A stretch of DNA of 64,000 nt from Gammaproteobacteria bacterium (lineage in GTDB: Bacteria; Pseudomonadota; Gammaproteobacteria; JAABTG01): NCBI GenBank assembly GCA_034522055.1, contig JAXHLS010000002.1, positions 682,001 through 746,000 of the forward strand, in the 5' to 3' direction. The position numbers were made by a program, and so were the translations under genes. Below the pieces are notes generated by a model. That model had not been told where the DNA came from, did no database searches, and saw only the letters and a program-made list of their open reading frames with translations. Below are positions 17,261 through 28,000 of this stretch, piece after piece. Each line of letters opens with the position of its first letter. The first letter of the stretch is position 1.

Positions 17261-19417
17261 ATGGCTGCCGTTTCCGCCCTCGAGGCCCGGCCCCATTTCC
17301 TCATCAGCGACCTGTGCTCGCTGCTGGAGACCTACCTGGAGCCCAAGCAGGTCAAGGAGGTCTACCGCGCCTACCTGGTAGGTGCCCAGGCCCACGAGGG
17401 CCAGCGCCGCGCCTCAGGCGAACCCTATATCTACCACCCCATCGAGGTGGCGCGCATCCTGGCGGAGTTGCGTCTCGACTACGAGACGGTCACCGCCGCC
17501 ATTCTCCACGACGTCATCGAAGATACGGACATCGACAAGCAGGAGATCGCCACCAGCTTCTCGCCCGAGATCGCGGAGCTGGTGGATGGCGTCAGCAAAC
17601 TGACCCAGGTCGAGTTCGAGAGCCGTGTGGAGGCCCAGGCGGAGAATTTCCGCAAGATGCTGCTGGCCATGACCCGGGACATCCGCGTCATCCTGGTCAA
17701 ACTGGCCGACCGCCTGCACAACATGCGCACCCTGTCGGCCCTCGGGCCGCCGAAGCGCCGGGCCATCGCCCGGGAGACTCTGGACATTTATGCCCCCATA
17801 GCCCATCGCCTGGGGCTCAATGCCCTGCGTCTGGAACTGGAGGAACTGGGCTTCGCCGCCCTCCATCCCATGCGCTACCGGGTACTGGACAACGAGGTCA
17901 AGAAGGCCCGTGGCCACCGCAAGGAGATTGTCACCCGCATCGAGGTGGCCCTCAAAGAGCGGTTGCGCCAGGAGGACCTGACGGGCGAGGTCCTGGGTCG
18001 GGAGAAGCACCTCTACAGCCTCTACCGCAAGATGCACGACAAGCGCATGTCTTTCCATGACGTCCTCGACGTCTACGCCTTCCGCGTCATCGTCGACAAG
18101 GTGGATACCTGCTACCGGGTGCTGGGCGTCATCCATAACCTGTACAAGCCGGTACCGGGGCGCTTCAAGGACTACATCGCCATCCCCAAGGCCAATGGCT
18201 ACCAGTCCCTGCACACCACCCTGTTCGGGCCCTACGGCGTGCCCCTGGAGGTCCAGATCCGCACCGCCGAGATGCAGCACGTGGCCGAGTCCGGTGTGGC
18301 GGCCCATTGGCTCTACAAGACCGCCCACGGCGGCTCCAACGCGGCCCAGACCCGGGCCCGGGATTGGATGCAGGAGATCCTCGAGCTGCAGAAGAACGCC
18401 GGCAATTCGGTGGAGTTCATCGAAAACGTCAAGGTGGACCTGTTCCCGGATGAGGTCTATGTCTTCACCCCCAAGGGCAAGATCATGGTACTGCCGCGGG
18501 GCGCCACCCCCATCGACTTCGCCTATGCGGTGCATTCGGACCTGGGCAATACCTGCGTGGCCGCCAAGATCAGCCGCCGCTACGCTCCCCTGAGCACCCC
18601 CCTGGTGAGCGGCCAGACGGTGGAGGCGGTATGCGCCCCCTGGGGGCGGCCCAACCCCAGCTGGCTCAACTTCGTGGTTACCGGCAAGGCCCGTTCGGCC
18701 ATTCGCAGTTTCCTCAAGAACCTGCAACGGGACGAGGCGGTCGAGTTCGGCCAGCGCCTGCTGCGCAACGCCCTGGCCGGCGAGTCGGCGCTGCTGGAGG
18801 AGATCCCGCAGGAGAACATCGATCGGCTCCTCGAGGAATTCAAGTTCTCCAGCATGGACGAACTGCTGGCGGACATCGGGCTCGGCAACCGCATCGCCCC
18901 CCTGGTGGCCCGCCGTCTAGTGCCCGCCGGCCGTGACGAAGCGGCCGATCCCGGTGCCCTGGAAGACCACGCCCGTCCCCTCACCATCAAGGGTACCGAG
19001 GGCATGGTGGTGAACTTCGCCAAGTGCTGCCGGCCCATACCCGGCGATCCCATCCACGGCTTCGTGAGCGCCGGCCGCGGCATCGTCATCCATGCCCAGT
19101 GGTGCCGCAACACCTCTGATCACACTCACCATCCCGAAAAGCTGGTGGACGTGGCCTGGGGCAACCGGGTGGACGGTGAATTCCCGGCGGAGATCCGGGT
19201 CGAGCTGGCCAACCAGAAGGGCGCCCTGGCAACCGTGGCCTCGGCCATCTCCAAGGAGGGTTCGAACATCGAAAACGTCAACATCGAGGACCGGGACGGC
19301 CTCTACTCCACCATCACCTTCGTCATCGACGTGGCCGACCGCGCCCACCTGGCCCGCGTCATGCGCCGCGTGCGCTCCCTCAGCCTGGTCAACCGCATCT
19401 CCCGCAGCCGCAGCTGA
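17261..19417 (+). CDS. spoT: bifunctional (p)ppGpp synthetase/hydrolase SpoT
   Basis: 718 residues. The HD hydrolase domain has YIYHPIEVARIL and AAILHDVIEDTDID. The synthetase domain has GRFKDYIAIPKANGYQSLHT, followed by a TGS domain (VYVFTPKGKIMVLPRGATPIDFAYAVH, shown here by its VFTPKG start) and a C-terminal ACT domain (SNIENVNIEDRDG). The intact HD pair distinguishes it from RelA. It sets ppGpp level in response to fatty acid, carbon and iron stress. It lies 76 bases after rpoZ. Confidence 0.96.
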   Translation: MAAVSALEARPHFLISDLCSLLETYLEPKQVKEVYRAYLVGAQAHEGQRRASGEPYIYHPIEVARILAELRLDYETVTAAILHDVIEDTDIDKQEIATSFSPEIAELVDGVSKLTQVEFESRVEAQAENFRKMLLAMTRDIRVILVKLADRLHNMRTLSALGPPKRRAIARETLDIYAPIAHRLGLNALRLELEELGFAALHPMRYRVLDNEVKKARGHRKEIVTRIEVALKERLRQEDLTGEVLGREKHLYSLYRKMHDKRMSFHDVLDVYAFRVIVDKVDTCYRVLGVIHNLYKPVPGRFKDYIAIPKANGYQSLHTTLFGPYGVPLEVQIRTAEMQHVAESGVAAHWLYKTAHGGSNAAQTRARDWMQEILELQKNAGNSVEFIENVKVDLFPDEVYVFTPKGKIMVLPRGATPIDFAYAVHSDLGNTCVAAKISRRYAPLSTPLVSGQTVEAVCAPWGRPNPSWLNFVVTGKARSAIRSFLKNLQRDEAVEFGQRLLRNALAGESALLEEIPQENIDRLLEEFKFSSMDELLADIGLGNRIAPLVARRLVPAGRDEAADPGALEDHARPLTIKGTEGMVVNFAKCCRPIPGDPIHGFVSAGRGIVIHAQWCRNTSDHTHHPEKLVDVAWGNRVDGEFPAEIRVELANQKGALATVASAISKEGSNIENVNIEDRDGLYSTITFVIDVADRAHLARVMRRVRSLSLVNRISRSRS

Positions 19418-19452
19418 CGCCACCCGCCTCCACAGTCCCAGGCACCTCCGGC

Positions 19453-21543
19453 TTGGCCAGTAACCCACCGCCCCTGTTCGAGCTGCCCGTCACCGCGTTG
19501 CGTGGCATCGGCGAACGCCAGGCTGAGAAGCTCGCCCAGCTCGACGTGCATACGGTGCAGGACGTGCTCTTCCATCTGCCCTACCGTTATGAGGACCGTA
19601 CCCGCCTCCTGCCTATCGGCGCCCTGCGCCCCGGCTCCGAGGCGATGGTGGCGGGCACCATCGAGCTGGCCCAGGTGCGTTTCGGCCGCCGCCGCTCCCT
19701 GATGGCCTATCTGCGGGATGGCAGCGGCGGCCTGTGGATGCGGCTGTTCCACTTCTCGGGCGCCCAGCAGAGCCATCTCGTGAAGGGCGCGCGGGTGCGC
19801 TGCTACGGCGAGGTACGCGCCGGTCCCACCGATCTGGAGATGGTCCATCCGGAATACCGCATCCTGCGGGACGACGAAGAGCCCCGGGCGGAGCCCTGCC
19901 TGACCCCCGTCTATCCCGCCACTCAGGGGGTGAGCCAGCATACCCTGCGGCGCATCTCCGGCCTCGCCCTGGACCTCATGGCCGAGCGCCCGCCTCCCGA
20001 GCTGCTGCCGCCCCAGGTACTGGACGCCATGGGCCTGCCGCCCCTCACCGAGGCCCTGCAGACCCTCCACCGGCCGCCCCCGGACATCGGCCTACAGGAC
20101 CTGGTGGAACGCCGCCATCCGGCCCAGCAACGCCTCGCCTTCGAGGAATTGATGGCCCACCAGCTCATCCTGCGCAGCCTGCGCAAGCAGGTGGAGGACC
20201 AGGACGCCCCCGTCCTCGCCGCCACCGACCACCATTGCGGCCCCCTGCTGGAGGCCCTGCCCTTCGACCTCACGGGCGCCCAGCGACGGGTGTGGGGAGA
20301 GATCGCCCGCGATCTCGGTCGTGCCCACCCCATGCATCGCCTGCTCCAGGGGGACGTGGGCTCCGGCAAGACGGTGGTGGCGGTGCTCACCCTCCTGCGA
20401 GCGGTGGAGAACGACTGTCAGGCCGCCCTCATGGCGCCTACGGAGTTGCTCGCCGAGCAGCACTGGCGGACCCTGGAGGATTGGCTCGCCCCCCTCGGCA
20501 TCCCCGCCACCTGGCTGTCGGGCAAGGTGGGGGCCCGTGCCCGCAAGGCCGCCCTTTCGGATCTCGCCACCGGCCGCAGCCGGCTGGTGGTGGGCACCCA
20601 TGCCCTGTTCCAGGAGGAGGTACGCTTCGAGCGCCTGGGCGCCATCGTGGTGGACGAACAGCACCGCTTCGGCGTCCACCAGCGCCTGGCCCTGCGGCGC
20701 AAGGGCGAGAACGGCGGCCTGCGGCCCCACCAGCTCATCATGACCGCCACCCCCATCCCCCGCACCCTGGCCATGACCGCCTACGCGGATCTGGACGTGT
20801 CCGTGCTGGACGAACTCCCCGCCGGACGCCGACCGGTGGAGACGGTGGCGGTGCCCGACGGCCGCCGGGACGATGTCATCGAACGCATCCGCGCCGCCTG
20901 TGCCGGCGGCCGCCAGGCCTATTGGGTGTGCACCCTGGTAGAGGAATCGGAGGTGCTGGAGGCCGAGGCCGCCACCGACACCGCGGAACGCCTGGCCGCG
21001 GTGCTGCCTGGGGTGCGGGTGGGCCTGGTGCACGGGCGCATGGGCGCGGCGGAGAAACAGGCCGCCATGGCCGACTTCAAGGCCGGCCACAGCCAGCTAC
21101 TGGTGGCCACCACCGTCATCGAGGTGGGCGTCGACGTGCCGCAGGCCAGCCTCATGATCATCGAGAACGCCGAGCGCCTGGGGCTGGCCCAGCTCCATCA
21201 GCTGCGGGGCCGCGTGGGCCGTGGCAGCACGGCCAGCAGTTGCGTGCTGCTCTACAAGGCGCCCCTGTCGGACGGCGTCCGGGAGCGTCTCGCGGTGATG
21301 CGGGAGACCAACGACGGCTTCCGCATCGCCCAGCGCGACCTGGAGTTGAGGGGCCCGGGCGAGGTGCTCGGCACCCGCCAGACCGGGCTTGCCAAGCTGC
21401 GCGTGGCGGACCTGGTGCGCGACGCCGCCCTGCTGCCACGGGTGGAGCAGGCAGGCACCCGCCTGCTGAGCCACCACCCCGAACGGGTGGGGCCCCTGAT
21501 ACGGCGCTGGATAGGCGATGGGGTACACTATGCCGACGTCTGA
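19453..21543 (+). CDS. recG: ATP-dependent DNA helicase RecG
   Basis: 696 residues. The N-terminal wedge/OB domain begins PVTALRGIGERQAEKLAQL. Walker A is GDVGSGKTVVAVL, the DEAD-type box is VVDEQHRFGVHQR, and motif III is MTATPIPRTLAMTAY. The C-terminal half has EVGVDVPQASLMIIENAERL and the QLRGRVGRG motif. It remodels stalled forks. The start is TTG 19,453, because the first in-frame ATG is about 65 codons inside the wedge domain. No ridA-like gene separates it from spoT. Confidence 0.96.
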   Translation: MASNPPPLFELPVTALRGIGERQAEKLAQLDVHTVQDVLFHLPYRYEDRTRLLPIGALRPGSEAMVAGTIELAQVRFGRRRSLMAYLRDGSGGLWMRLFHFSGAQQSHLVKGARVRCYGEVRAGPTDLEMVHPEYRILRDDEEPRAEPCLTPVYPATQGVSQHTLRRISGLALDLMAERPPPELLPPQVLDAMGLPPLTEALQTLHRPPPDIGLQDLVERRHPAQQRLAFEELMAHQLILRSLRKQVEDQDAPVLAATDHHCGPLLEALPFDLTGAQRRVWGEIARDLGRAHPMHRLLQGDVGSGKTVVAVLTLLRAVENDCQAALMAPTELLAEQHWRTLEDWLAPLGIPATWLSGKVGARARKAALSDLATGRSRLVVGTHALFQEEVRFERLGAIVVDEQHRFGVHQRLALRRKGENGGLRPHQLIMTATPIPRTLAMTAYADLDVSVLDELPAGRRPVETVAVPDGRRDDVIERIRAACAGGRQAYWVCTLVEESEVLEAEAATDTAERLAAVLPGVRVGLVHGRMGAAEKQAAMADFKAGHSQLLVATTVIEVGVDVPQASLMIIENAERLGLAQLHQLRGRVGRGSTASSCVLLYKAPLSDGVRERLAVMRETNDGFRIAQRDLELRGPGEVLGTRQTGLAKLRVADLVRDAALLPRVEQAGTRLLSHHPERVGPLIRRWIGDGVHYADV

Positions 21544-21605
21544 GAACCGCCCCCGGAGCCCCGCGCACACCCCGTGACCGCCGTTTTCCCACTCCCCACC
21601 ACACC

Positions 21606-22172
21606 ATGATCGCCGGCCCGACTCCCAACTGGAGCCATCGCGTCCTGGTGCATTCCCGGATACCCGCCGCCCTGCGACCCTGGGTCTACGAGCCCCATTC
21701 CCTGACCCGCCGGCTGGCCCGTCTGTGTGGCGAGGAGGTGGCCGTGGGACTGTTGCGCCACGGCTGGCGCCGGCCCTTCCGGGACGAGCCCCCTCTGCTG
21801 GGCCTGGGGCCCCACGACAAGGCACTGGTGCGGCAGGTGCGTCTGCAATGCGGCGAGCGACGTCTGGTGTTCGCCCACAGTGTGATCCCCCGCGCCACCC
21901 TGACGGGCCCCTTCCGCCGGCTGGCCAGCCTGGGCACCCGGCCCCTGGCGGATATCCTCTTCACCAGCCCGTCGGTGGTGCGGGAGGCCATGGAGTTCAC
22001 CCGCCTGACTCCGGCCCTGGCCCTCTACCGCCTGACCCGCCAGGCTCTGGACCTGCCGGAGGGGGTGGAGTTGTGGAGCCGGCGTTCCCGTTTTCGCCTG
22101 CGCGGACATCCCCTGCTGGTGACGGAGGTGTTCGCTCCCGCCATCGCCGAGGCCGGCCGGCCCCATGCCTGA
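21606..22172 (+). CDS. ubiC: chorismate lyase
   Basis: 188 residues. It cleaves chorismate to 4-hydroxybenzoate and pyruvate, the first ubiquinone-specific step. LVHSRIPAALRPWVYEPHSL and RLARLCG, then HSVIPRATLTGPFRRLASLG, follow the UbiC pattern with the conserved Arg that binds product, and AIAEAGRPHA closes it. It overlaps ubiA by eight bases, so the two steps are made together. Confidence 0.9.
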   Translation: MIAGPTPNWSHRVLVHSRIPAALRPWVYEPHSLTRRLARLCGEEVAVGLLRHGWRRPFRDEPPLLGLGPHDKALVRQVRLQCGERRLVFAHSVIPRATLTGPFRRLASLGTRPLADILFTSPSVVREAMEFTRLTPALALYRLTRQALDLPEGVELWSRRSRFRLRGHPLLVTEVFAPAIAEAGRPHA

Positions 22173-23040
22173 TCCCGGGCTTGCCGGCCGGCTGCGGGAG
22201 TATGGCCGCCTCATGCGGGTGGACCGGCCCATCGGCACCTATCTGCTGCTGTGGCCCGCCCTGTGGGCCCTGTGGCTGTCTTCCGCGGGCCACCCCGACC
22301 CGGTGGTGCTGCTGGTGTTCGTGGCGGGGGTCTTCCTCATGCGTTCGGCGGGCTGCGTCATCAATGACTACGCCGACCGCCACTTCGACGGCCATGTGGC
22401 GCGCACCCGCGACCGCCCCCTGGCCCGCGGCGCCGTGACGCCCCGGGAGGCCCTGGTGCTGTTCGCCGTGCTGTGCGCCCTCGCCTTCGCCCTGGTGCTG
22501 CTGCTCAATCCCCTCACGGTGGCCATGTCCCTGGTGGCGGTGCTACTGGCCGCGATCTATCCCTACTTCAAGCGCATCACCCACCTGCCGCAGCTGGTGC
22601 TGGGGCTGGCCTTCAGCTGGTCCATCCCCATGGCCTATACCGCCCATACCGACGCCCTGCCGCCCTTCGAGGCCTGGCTGCTGTATGGGGCGGCGGTGAT
22701 GTGGACGGTGGCCTATGACACCATGTACGCCATGGTGGATCGGGTGGACGATGTGCGCATCGGCATCAAATCCACCGCCGTGCTGTTCGGCGGCATGGAT
22801 CGCCTCATCATCGGCGTCCTCCAGGCCATGGTGCTGGTACTGCTGGGGATCGTGGGTCAGCTCCACCAACTCGGCGCCTGGTACTATGCCGGGCTGGTGG
22901 TGGCCGCGGGCCTGGCCATCCGCGAGCAGGCCATGATCCGCCACCGCGAGCCCGCACGCTGCTTCGCGGCGTTCCTGCACAACAGCTGGTTCGGCGCCGC
23001 CGTCTTCGGCGGCATATTCCTTCACTACCTGCTGGCCTGA
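22165..23040 (+). CDS. ubiA: 4-hydroxybenzoate octaprenyltransferase
   Basis: 291 residues, with eight or nine membrane segments. It attaches the polyprenyl tail to 4-hydroxybenzoate. Both aspartate-rich prenyl-diphosphate motifs are present: INDYADRHFDGHVARTRDRP and YDTMYAMVDRVDDVRIGIKS. RVDRPIGTYLLLWPALWALW is the family start. It partners ubiC. Confidence 0.97.
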   Translation: MPDPGLAGRLREYGRLMRVDRPIGTYLLLWPALWALWLSSAGHPDPVVLLVFVAGVFLMRSAGCVINDYADRHFDGHVARTRDRPLARGAVTPREALVLFAVLCALAFALVLLLNPLTVAMSLVAVLLAAIYPYFKRITHLPQLVLGLAFSWSIPMAYTAHTDALPPFEAWLLYGAAVMWTVAYDTMYAMVDRVDDVRIGIKSTAVLFGGMDRLIIGVLQAMVLVLLGIVGQLHQLGAWYYAGLVVAAGLAIREQAMIRHREPARCFAAFLHNSWFGAAVFGGIFLHYLLA

Positions 23041-23199
23041 GGCCCCCGGGGCCCGGCCTCGGGCCGGGTCCTCGCAGACATGGCATGGCGCGCACCGACC
23101 TCGCCGGGGATGGAACACAGAGGCTTTTTCGACACTTCTTGTCGGTTGCAGGAAAAGCGGGGCCGTGTATTCTTGAGCAAATATTGGTGGATTTCCCCT

Positions 23200-23301
23200 A
23201 ACTCTCATGGCGATACGCACCGCCCGAGATGATGAAAGAAGAGCGCGTATCGCCATGAGAGTTCCCTCACCCCATCCCTCTCCCAGAGGGAGAGGGGGAG
23301 A
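23200..23301. repeat. 19-bp inverted repeat plus CCCTC palindrome
   Basis: AACTCTCATGGCGATACGC (23,200-23,218) and its perfect complement (23,244-23,262) flank 25 bases. A second palindrome follows (CCTCTCCCAGAGGGAGAGG at ~23,276-23,295). The arrangement looks like a small non-coding mobile element. The AGGGGGAG of its right edge now serves as the probable ribosome site of tamA. Confidence 0.7.
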
Positions 23302-23303
23302 TT

Positions 23304-25076
23304 GTGCTTCGCGATTTTCACGTTAACATGCGCCCCGCCCGCTATCCCCTCGTCCTGCCCATGACCCTCGCCGCCGCCCTCCTCGGGGGGCTGTCGCCCG
23401 TCCCCGCGCGCGCCGAGACGCGGATCGAGGTCACGGGCGGCGACGGCGTGCTGAAAGACAACCTGCGCCTTCACCTGCGCCTCGCCGAGGCGTCCTGCGA
23501 GACCCGGCCGGGACACCTGCGCCGGCTCTACGCCGCCGTGGAGGAGGACATCCGGCCCGCCCTCCATGCCCTCGGCTACTACGAGGCGGAGATCCGCAAG
23601 GAGCTCGATACCGGCGGCGACTGCTGGCTGGCCACCGTTACCGTCGACCCGGGCCCACCGGTGCGCGTGCGTACCGTCACCGTGGACCTCGACGGCGATG
23701 CCCGCGACGATCCGGCCTTCGAGGACCTGCTCGCCGACCTGCCCCTGAAGGAGGGGGATCAGTTGCATCACGGTCGCTACGAAGCCATCAAGGCGGGCCT
23801 GCGCAGCCTGGCCCTGGAACGGGGTTATTTCGACGCCCGCCTGACCCGCAGCACCCTGCGTATCCACAAGGCCGAGCAGGCGGCGGACATCCTCATCGAC
23901 TTCGCCGCCGGGACCCGCTATCGCTTCGGCGAGTTGCGCCTCGGCGAACAGCCCCTCGAAGAAGGCTTCGTACGCCGCCTCGGCGCTTACGACCCGGATG
24001 CTCCCTATGAGGTGAGCGCCCTGGTGAGCCTCGACCGCAACCTCAGCAATTCCGGTTATTTCAAAGGTGTGGAGGTCCGGCCCCTGCGGGACCAGGCGAC
24101 GGGGGAACGCATACCGGTGGAGGTCAACTTCACCCGCGAGTCCCGCCACGCCTGGCGGGCCGGCGTGGGTTTCGCCACGGACAGCGGGCCGCGGGTATCC
24201 GCCGGCTACGAGAACCGCTACATCAACCGTCGCGGCCATCGCTTTTCCACCGACGTGCGCCTGTCGCCGGTGATATCCACCCTGTCGGCGGAATACCGCA
24301 TCCCCGGGAAGGACCCCCATAAGCAGAACTACCGCTTCACCGGGGCCTTCGAACACGACAACACCGACAGCTTCACCAGCGACAGCGTCAATCTCGGCTT
24401 CTTCGACAGCCGGCGCGTGGGTCCCTGGAACCACAGCCGCTTCATCAAGGTCCTCAGCGAGCGCTCCGACATCGGCAACGAGGATGTGAGTTCCAACTTC
24501 GTGCTGCCCGGCATCGGCTGGAACCGCACCGAGGCCGACGACCCCCTGCGCACCCGGCGCGGCTACCGCCTGGGCCTGGAACTCCAGGGCACCCACGAGG
24601 CCCTGCTCTCCAGCACGTCCCTGTTCCAGGTGAAGGCCAATGCCAAGGGCATCTACCGCTTCGCCGACTGGGGACGCGTGACCGGGCGCGTCGACCTGGG
24701 CACCACCCTGACCCCGAAGTTCGCCGATCTGCCGGCCTCCCTGAGGTTCTTCGCCGGCGGCGACAACAGCGTGCGGGGCTATGCCTTCCAGAGCCTCGGC
24801 CCCAGGGACAGCGACGGCGAAGTGGTGGGCGGCAAGCACCTCATCACCGCCAGCATCGAGTACGAACATCCCCTGTGGAACGAAGACTGGTGGGGAGCGG
24901 CCTTCGTGGATGCCGGTAACGCCTTCGATACCGATGACATCCGCGTCAAGCAGGGCTATGGCGGGGGCCTGCGCTGGTACTCGCCGGTGGGCCGTATTCG
25001 CCTCGACATCGCCTTCCCCGACGACACCTCCGAGGACGAGTGGCGCATCCACTTCGGCCTCGGGGTCGACCTCTGA
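23304..25076 (+). CDS. tamA: translocation and assembly module outer-membrane protein TamA
   Basis: 590 residues. It has a signal peptide (about residues 1-38, ending PVPARAE), three POTRA domains and a 16-strand Omp85 barrel from about residue 280. The L6 motif VRGYAFQSLGPRD is present. It works with TamB across the envelope, moving autotransporters and phospholipids. The GTG at 23,304 follows a strong AGGGGGAG; ATG 23,328 would still give a complete signal peptide. It stops one base before tamB. Confidence 0.93.
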   Translation: MLRDFHVNMRPARYPLVLPMTLAAALLGGLSPVPARAETRIEVTGGDGVLKDNLRLHLRLAEASCETRPGHLRRLYAAVEEDIRPALHALGYYEAEIRKELDTGGDCWLATVTVDPGPPVRVRTVTVDLDGDARDDPAFEDLLADLPLKEGDQLHHGRYEAIKAGLRSLALERGYFDARLTRSTLRIHKAEQAADILIDFAAGTRYRFGELRLGEQPLEEGFVRRLGAYDPDAPYEVSALVSLDRNLSNSGYFKGVEVRPLRDQATGERIPVEVNFTRESRHAWRAGVGFATDSGPRVSAGYENRYINRRGHRFSTDVRLSPVISTLSAEYRIPGKDPHKQNYRFTGAFEHDNTDSFTSDSVNLGFFDSRRVGPWNHSRFIKVLSERSDIGNEDVSSNFVLPGIGWNRTEADDPLRTRRGYRLGLELQGTHEALLSSTSLFQVKANAKGIYRFADWGRVTGRVDLGTTLTPKFADLPASLRFFAGGDNSVRGYAFQSLGPRDSDGEVVGGKHLITASIEYEHPLWNEDWWGAAFVDAGNAFDTDDIRVKQGYGGGLRWYSPVGRIRLDIAFPDDTSEDEWRIHFGLGVDL

Positions 25077-25077
25077 C

Positions 25078-28000
25078 ATGACCCGGCGCTGGCGTTGGGC
25101 CCTCATGGCCGTGGTGGTGGCGATCCTCCTGCCCTTCGTGGCGGCGGCCTGGCTGGTGACCAGCGAGACGGGAAGCCACTGGCTGCTGCGCGCGGCGGCC
25201 CGCCTGGCCGGCGACCACGGCATCGAGGTCACATTCGAGCGAGTGGAGGGCACCCTGGCGAGCGACCTCCAATGGCACCGGCTCGGCATCGACGCCCCCG
25301 GCCTCGAACTCACCGTGGACCGCCTGGGCCTCGCCTGGCGGCCCCTGGCCCTGTTGGAGGGCCGCCTCCACATCACGGCCCTCAGCGCCACCGGCATCCG
25401 CTATCACCTCGAACCCGGCGGCGAGCCGGCGCCCCCGGCCGCGCCCCCTACCCTGCCGGATATCGCCCTGCCCCTGGCCATCCAGGTGGACGAGCTGCGG
25501 GTGGAGGACCTCCACATCGCCGGGGAGCCGTCCCGGCGTCTCGAACTCCTGACCCTCACGGCCCGGCTGGACCCCGAAGGACTGACCCTTCGAGACATCG
25601 AGATACGCGGCGAGGGCGCCACCGTGACGGGCGAACTGGGCCTCGCGACGAAGGCCCCCCATACCCTGGATGGCGGCCTCACGGCCACCGTGCCGATCCC
25701 CGAGGCGGGTCTGCTGGCGGCCCGCCTCGATATCGCCGGCCCCGCCCTGCAGCCCATCCTGACCCTGCGCACCACCGCCCCGGTGGAGGCCGGCGTGGAG
25801 GCCCGGCTGGACCTCACCGAAGCGGAGCCGCGGTTCGCCCTCACCCTGGACGCCGCAAGGTTGGGCTGGCCCCTGGAGGGCACGGCGGAAATGACCGTGG
25901 AGGACCTGAAGGCACACCTCGAGGGCAGCGCCGGCGACTACGCCCTCGACGCCACCGCCACCCTGGGGGGGCCGGACCTGCCGACGCTACGCGTCGATTC
26001 CTTCACGGCCAGGGGCGATACCGCAGGGCTTCGCGATCTCGACGCCCGCCTCCAGGCCCTGGAGGGGACTCTCACCGTCAGCGGCAGCGCCGGTTGGTCG
26101 CCGGAACCCCACTGGGACCTGGCGCTGGCGGTGGCCGGACTGAACCCCGGGTCCATGGTGGCAGACTGGCCGGGCGCACTTTCCGGCACCCTCAAGAGCG
26201 CAGGCATCGTGGCGGCCACCGGCCTCCAGGCCACGGTGACGGTGGAGCGCCTCGCCGGCCAGCTGCGGGATCTGCCCCTCGCCCTGGGCGGCGAGTTCGG
26301 TTACGCCGGCGACCGCGCCACCATCGACACCACCATCGCCGGCCTCGACGGCGAGGTGCGGTTGGCGGGGGAGCTGCGGCCCCAGGCGGATATGCGCTGG
26401 GACCTGACCCTGGAGGCGGACGGCATCGATCCCCGGGGCCTGTTGCCCGAGTGGCCGGGCCGGCTGAACGCGCGCATCGGCAGCACGGGCAGCCTGCCGC
26501 CGGCAGGGCCTACCGCCACCGTCGCCGTGCAGCGGCTGGAGGGACGCCTGCGGGACCAACCGGTGATGGCCCGCGGTACCCTCGAATACGCGGCCGGCCG
26601 CGCCGCCACCGACGGGTTCGTCGTGGCCTCCGGCGACAACCGGCTGACCCTGACGGGCGAGGCCGGGGAACGACTGAACCTCGACTACGCCATCCAGGCC
26701 CCGGATCTCGCCGCCGTCTACCCGGGCCTGCGGGGCAACATCCAGGGCGAGGGGCGGGTGGGCGGCACCCCCGCCGCCCCCACCCTGCAGGCCGAACTCA
26801 CCGCCAGGGGCGTCGGTTTCGAGGCCTACGCCGCCGAGCGCCTAGACCTCGCCGCCACCTGGACCGGCGAACGCGCCGATCTGCGCCTCGAGGCCGCCGG
26901 CCTGGCCGGGGGAGGTCAACGCATCGACGACCTCGCGGCGATCATTAACGGCACCCCCGAAAACCATCTCATCACCGTGAACGCCACGGGCCCGGCAGGC
27001 AGCCTGGAGCTGGCCGCCCGCGGCGGCCTCGATGGGGAACGCTGGCGCGGTGAACTCACCACCCTGGCCCTGGATGCCCCCATCCCGGGCCCCTGGACCC
27101 TGGCCGAGGCGGTGGCCCTGACCCTGTCCCCCGAGGCGGTGGACACCGGGCCCCTGTGCCTGACCCGGGAGGACGCCCGATTGTGTGCCGGCGGCGCCTG
27201 GCGCCAGGGCGGCGAGATGGACGTGGCGGGCACCCTGGCCGGCCTGCCCCTGGCCTGGCTGGCCGTCGCACTGCCCCCAGAGACTCGGCTGGCGGGGGAC
27301 CTGCACGGTGACTTCGGCATCGCCGGCCCCGTTGCGGCACCCGCAGCCACCCTGAGCCTGCGCTCGGATGATGGCACCCTCACCGTGGCCACCGGCGATG
27401 ATGAGCCCCTCGTGGTGCCCTTCGGCGATGTACGGGTGGATGCCCGCTACGGCCCCGACGGCGGCACGGCCGAGGCCGGCCTGCGCCTCGCCGAGGACGG
27501 CGGCCTGCAGGCCCGCATCCGCCTCGGGGCCGGGGAACGACCGGCCCTGAAGGGCCGCATCGACGCCAACTTGCCGGACCTGGCCCTGGTGAGCGGCTTC
27601 GTGCCGGCCCTCGCCGAGGTGGACGGCCGCCTGGCTCTCGATGTCGCCGTTGGGGGCACCCTGGAGGCACCCCGCTTCGACGGCCGGCTGGAACTCGCGG
27701 ACGGCCGCAGCGACGTCGTGGCGGTGGGGTTGGAGTTGCGGGATATGAACATCATGCTGGAGGGCGACGGCAGCGGACCCTTCGCCCTGGCGGGCAGCCT
27801 GCGCTCCGGCGAGGGCACCCTGAACCTGGCGGGCAGCGTGGACCCCTTCGCCGCCCCCGGCCCCGGCATCGACCTCACCATCACCGGCGAGCGGGTGCAG
27901 GCCGCCGACCTGCCTGACATCGGCGTCGTGGTGTCTCCCGATCTGCGCATCAGGGGCAGCGGCCGCTACCACCTGAGCGGTCGCCTCACCGTACCCCGGG

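Noticed and set aside
19734-21605. Long plus-strand frame inside recG continuing into ubiC
   Set aside because: Within recG it is a Pro/Arg/Gly-rich out-of-frame translation. Only the part from ATG 21,606 matches UbiC.
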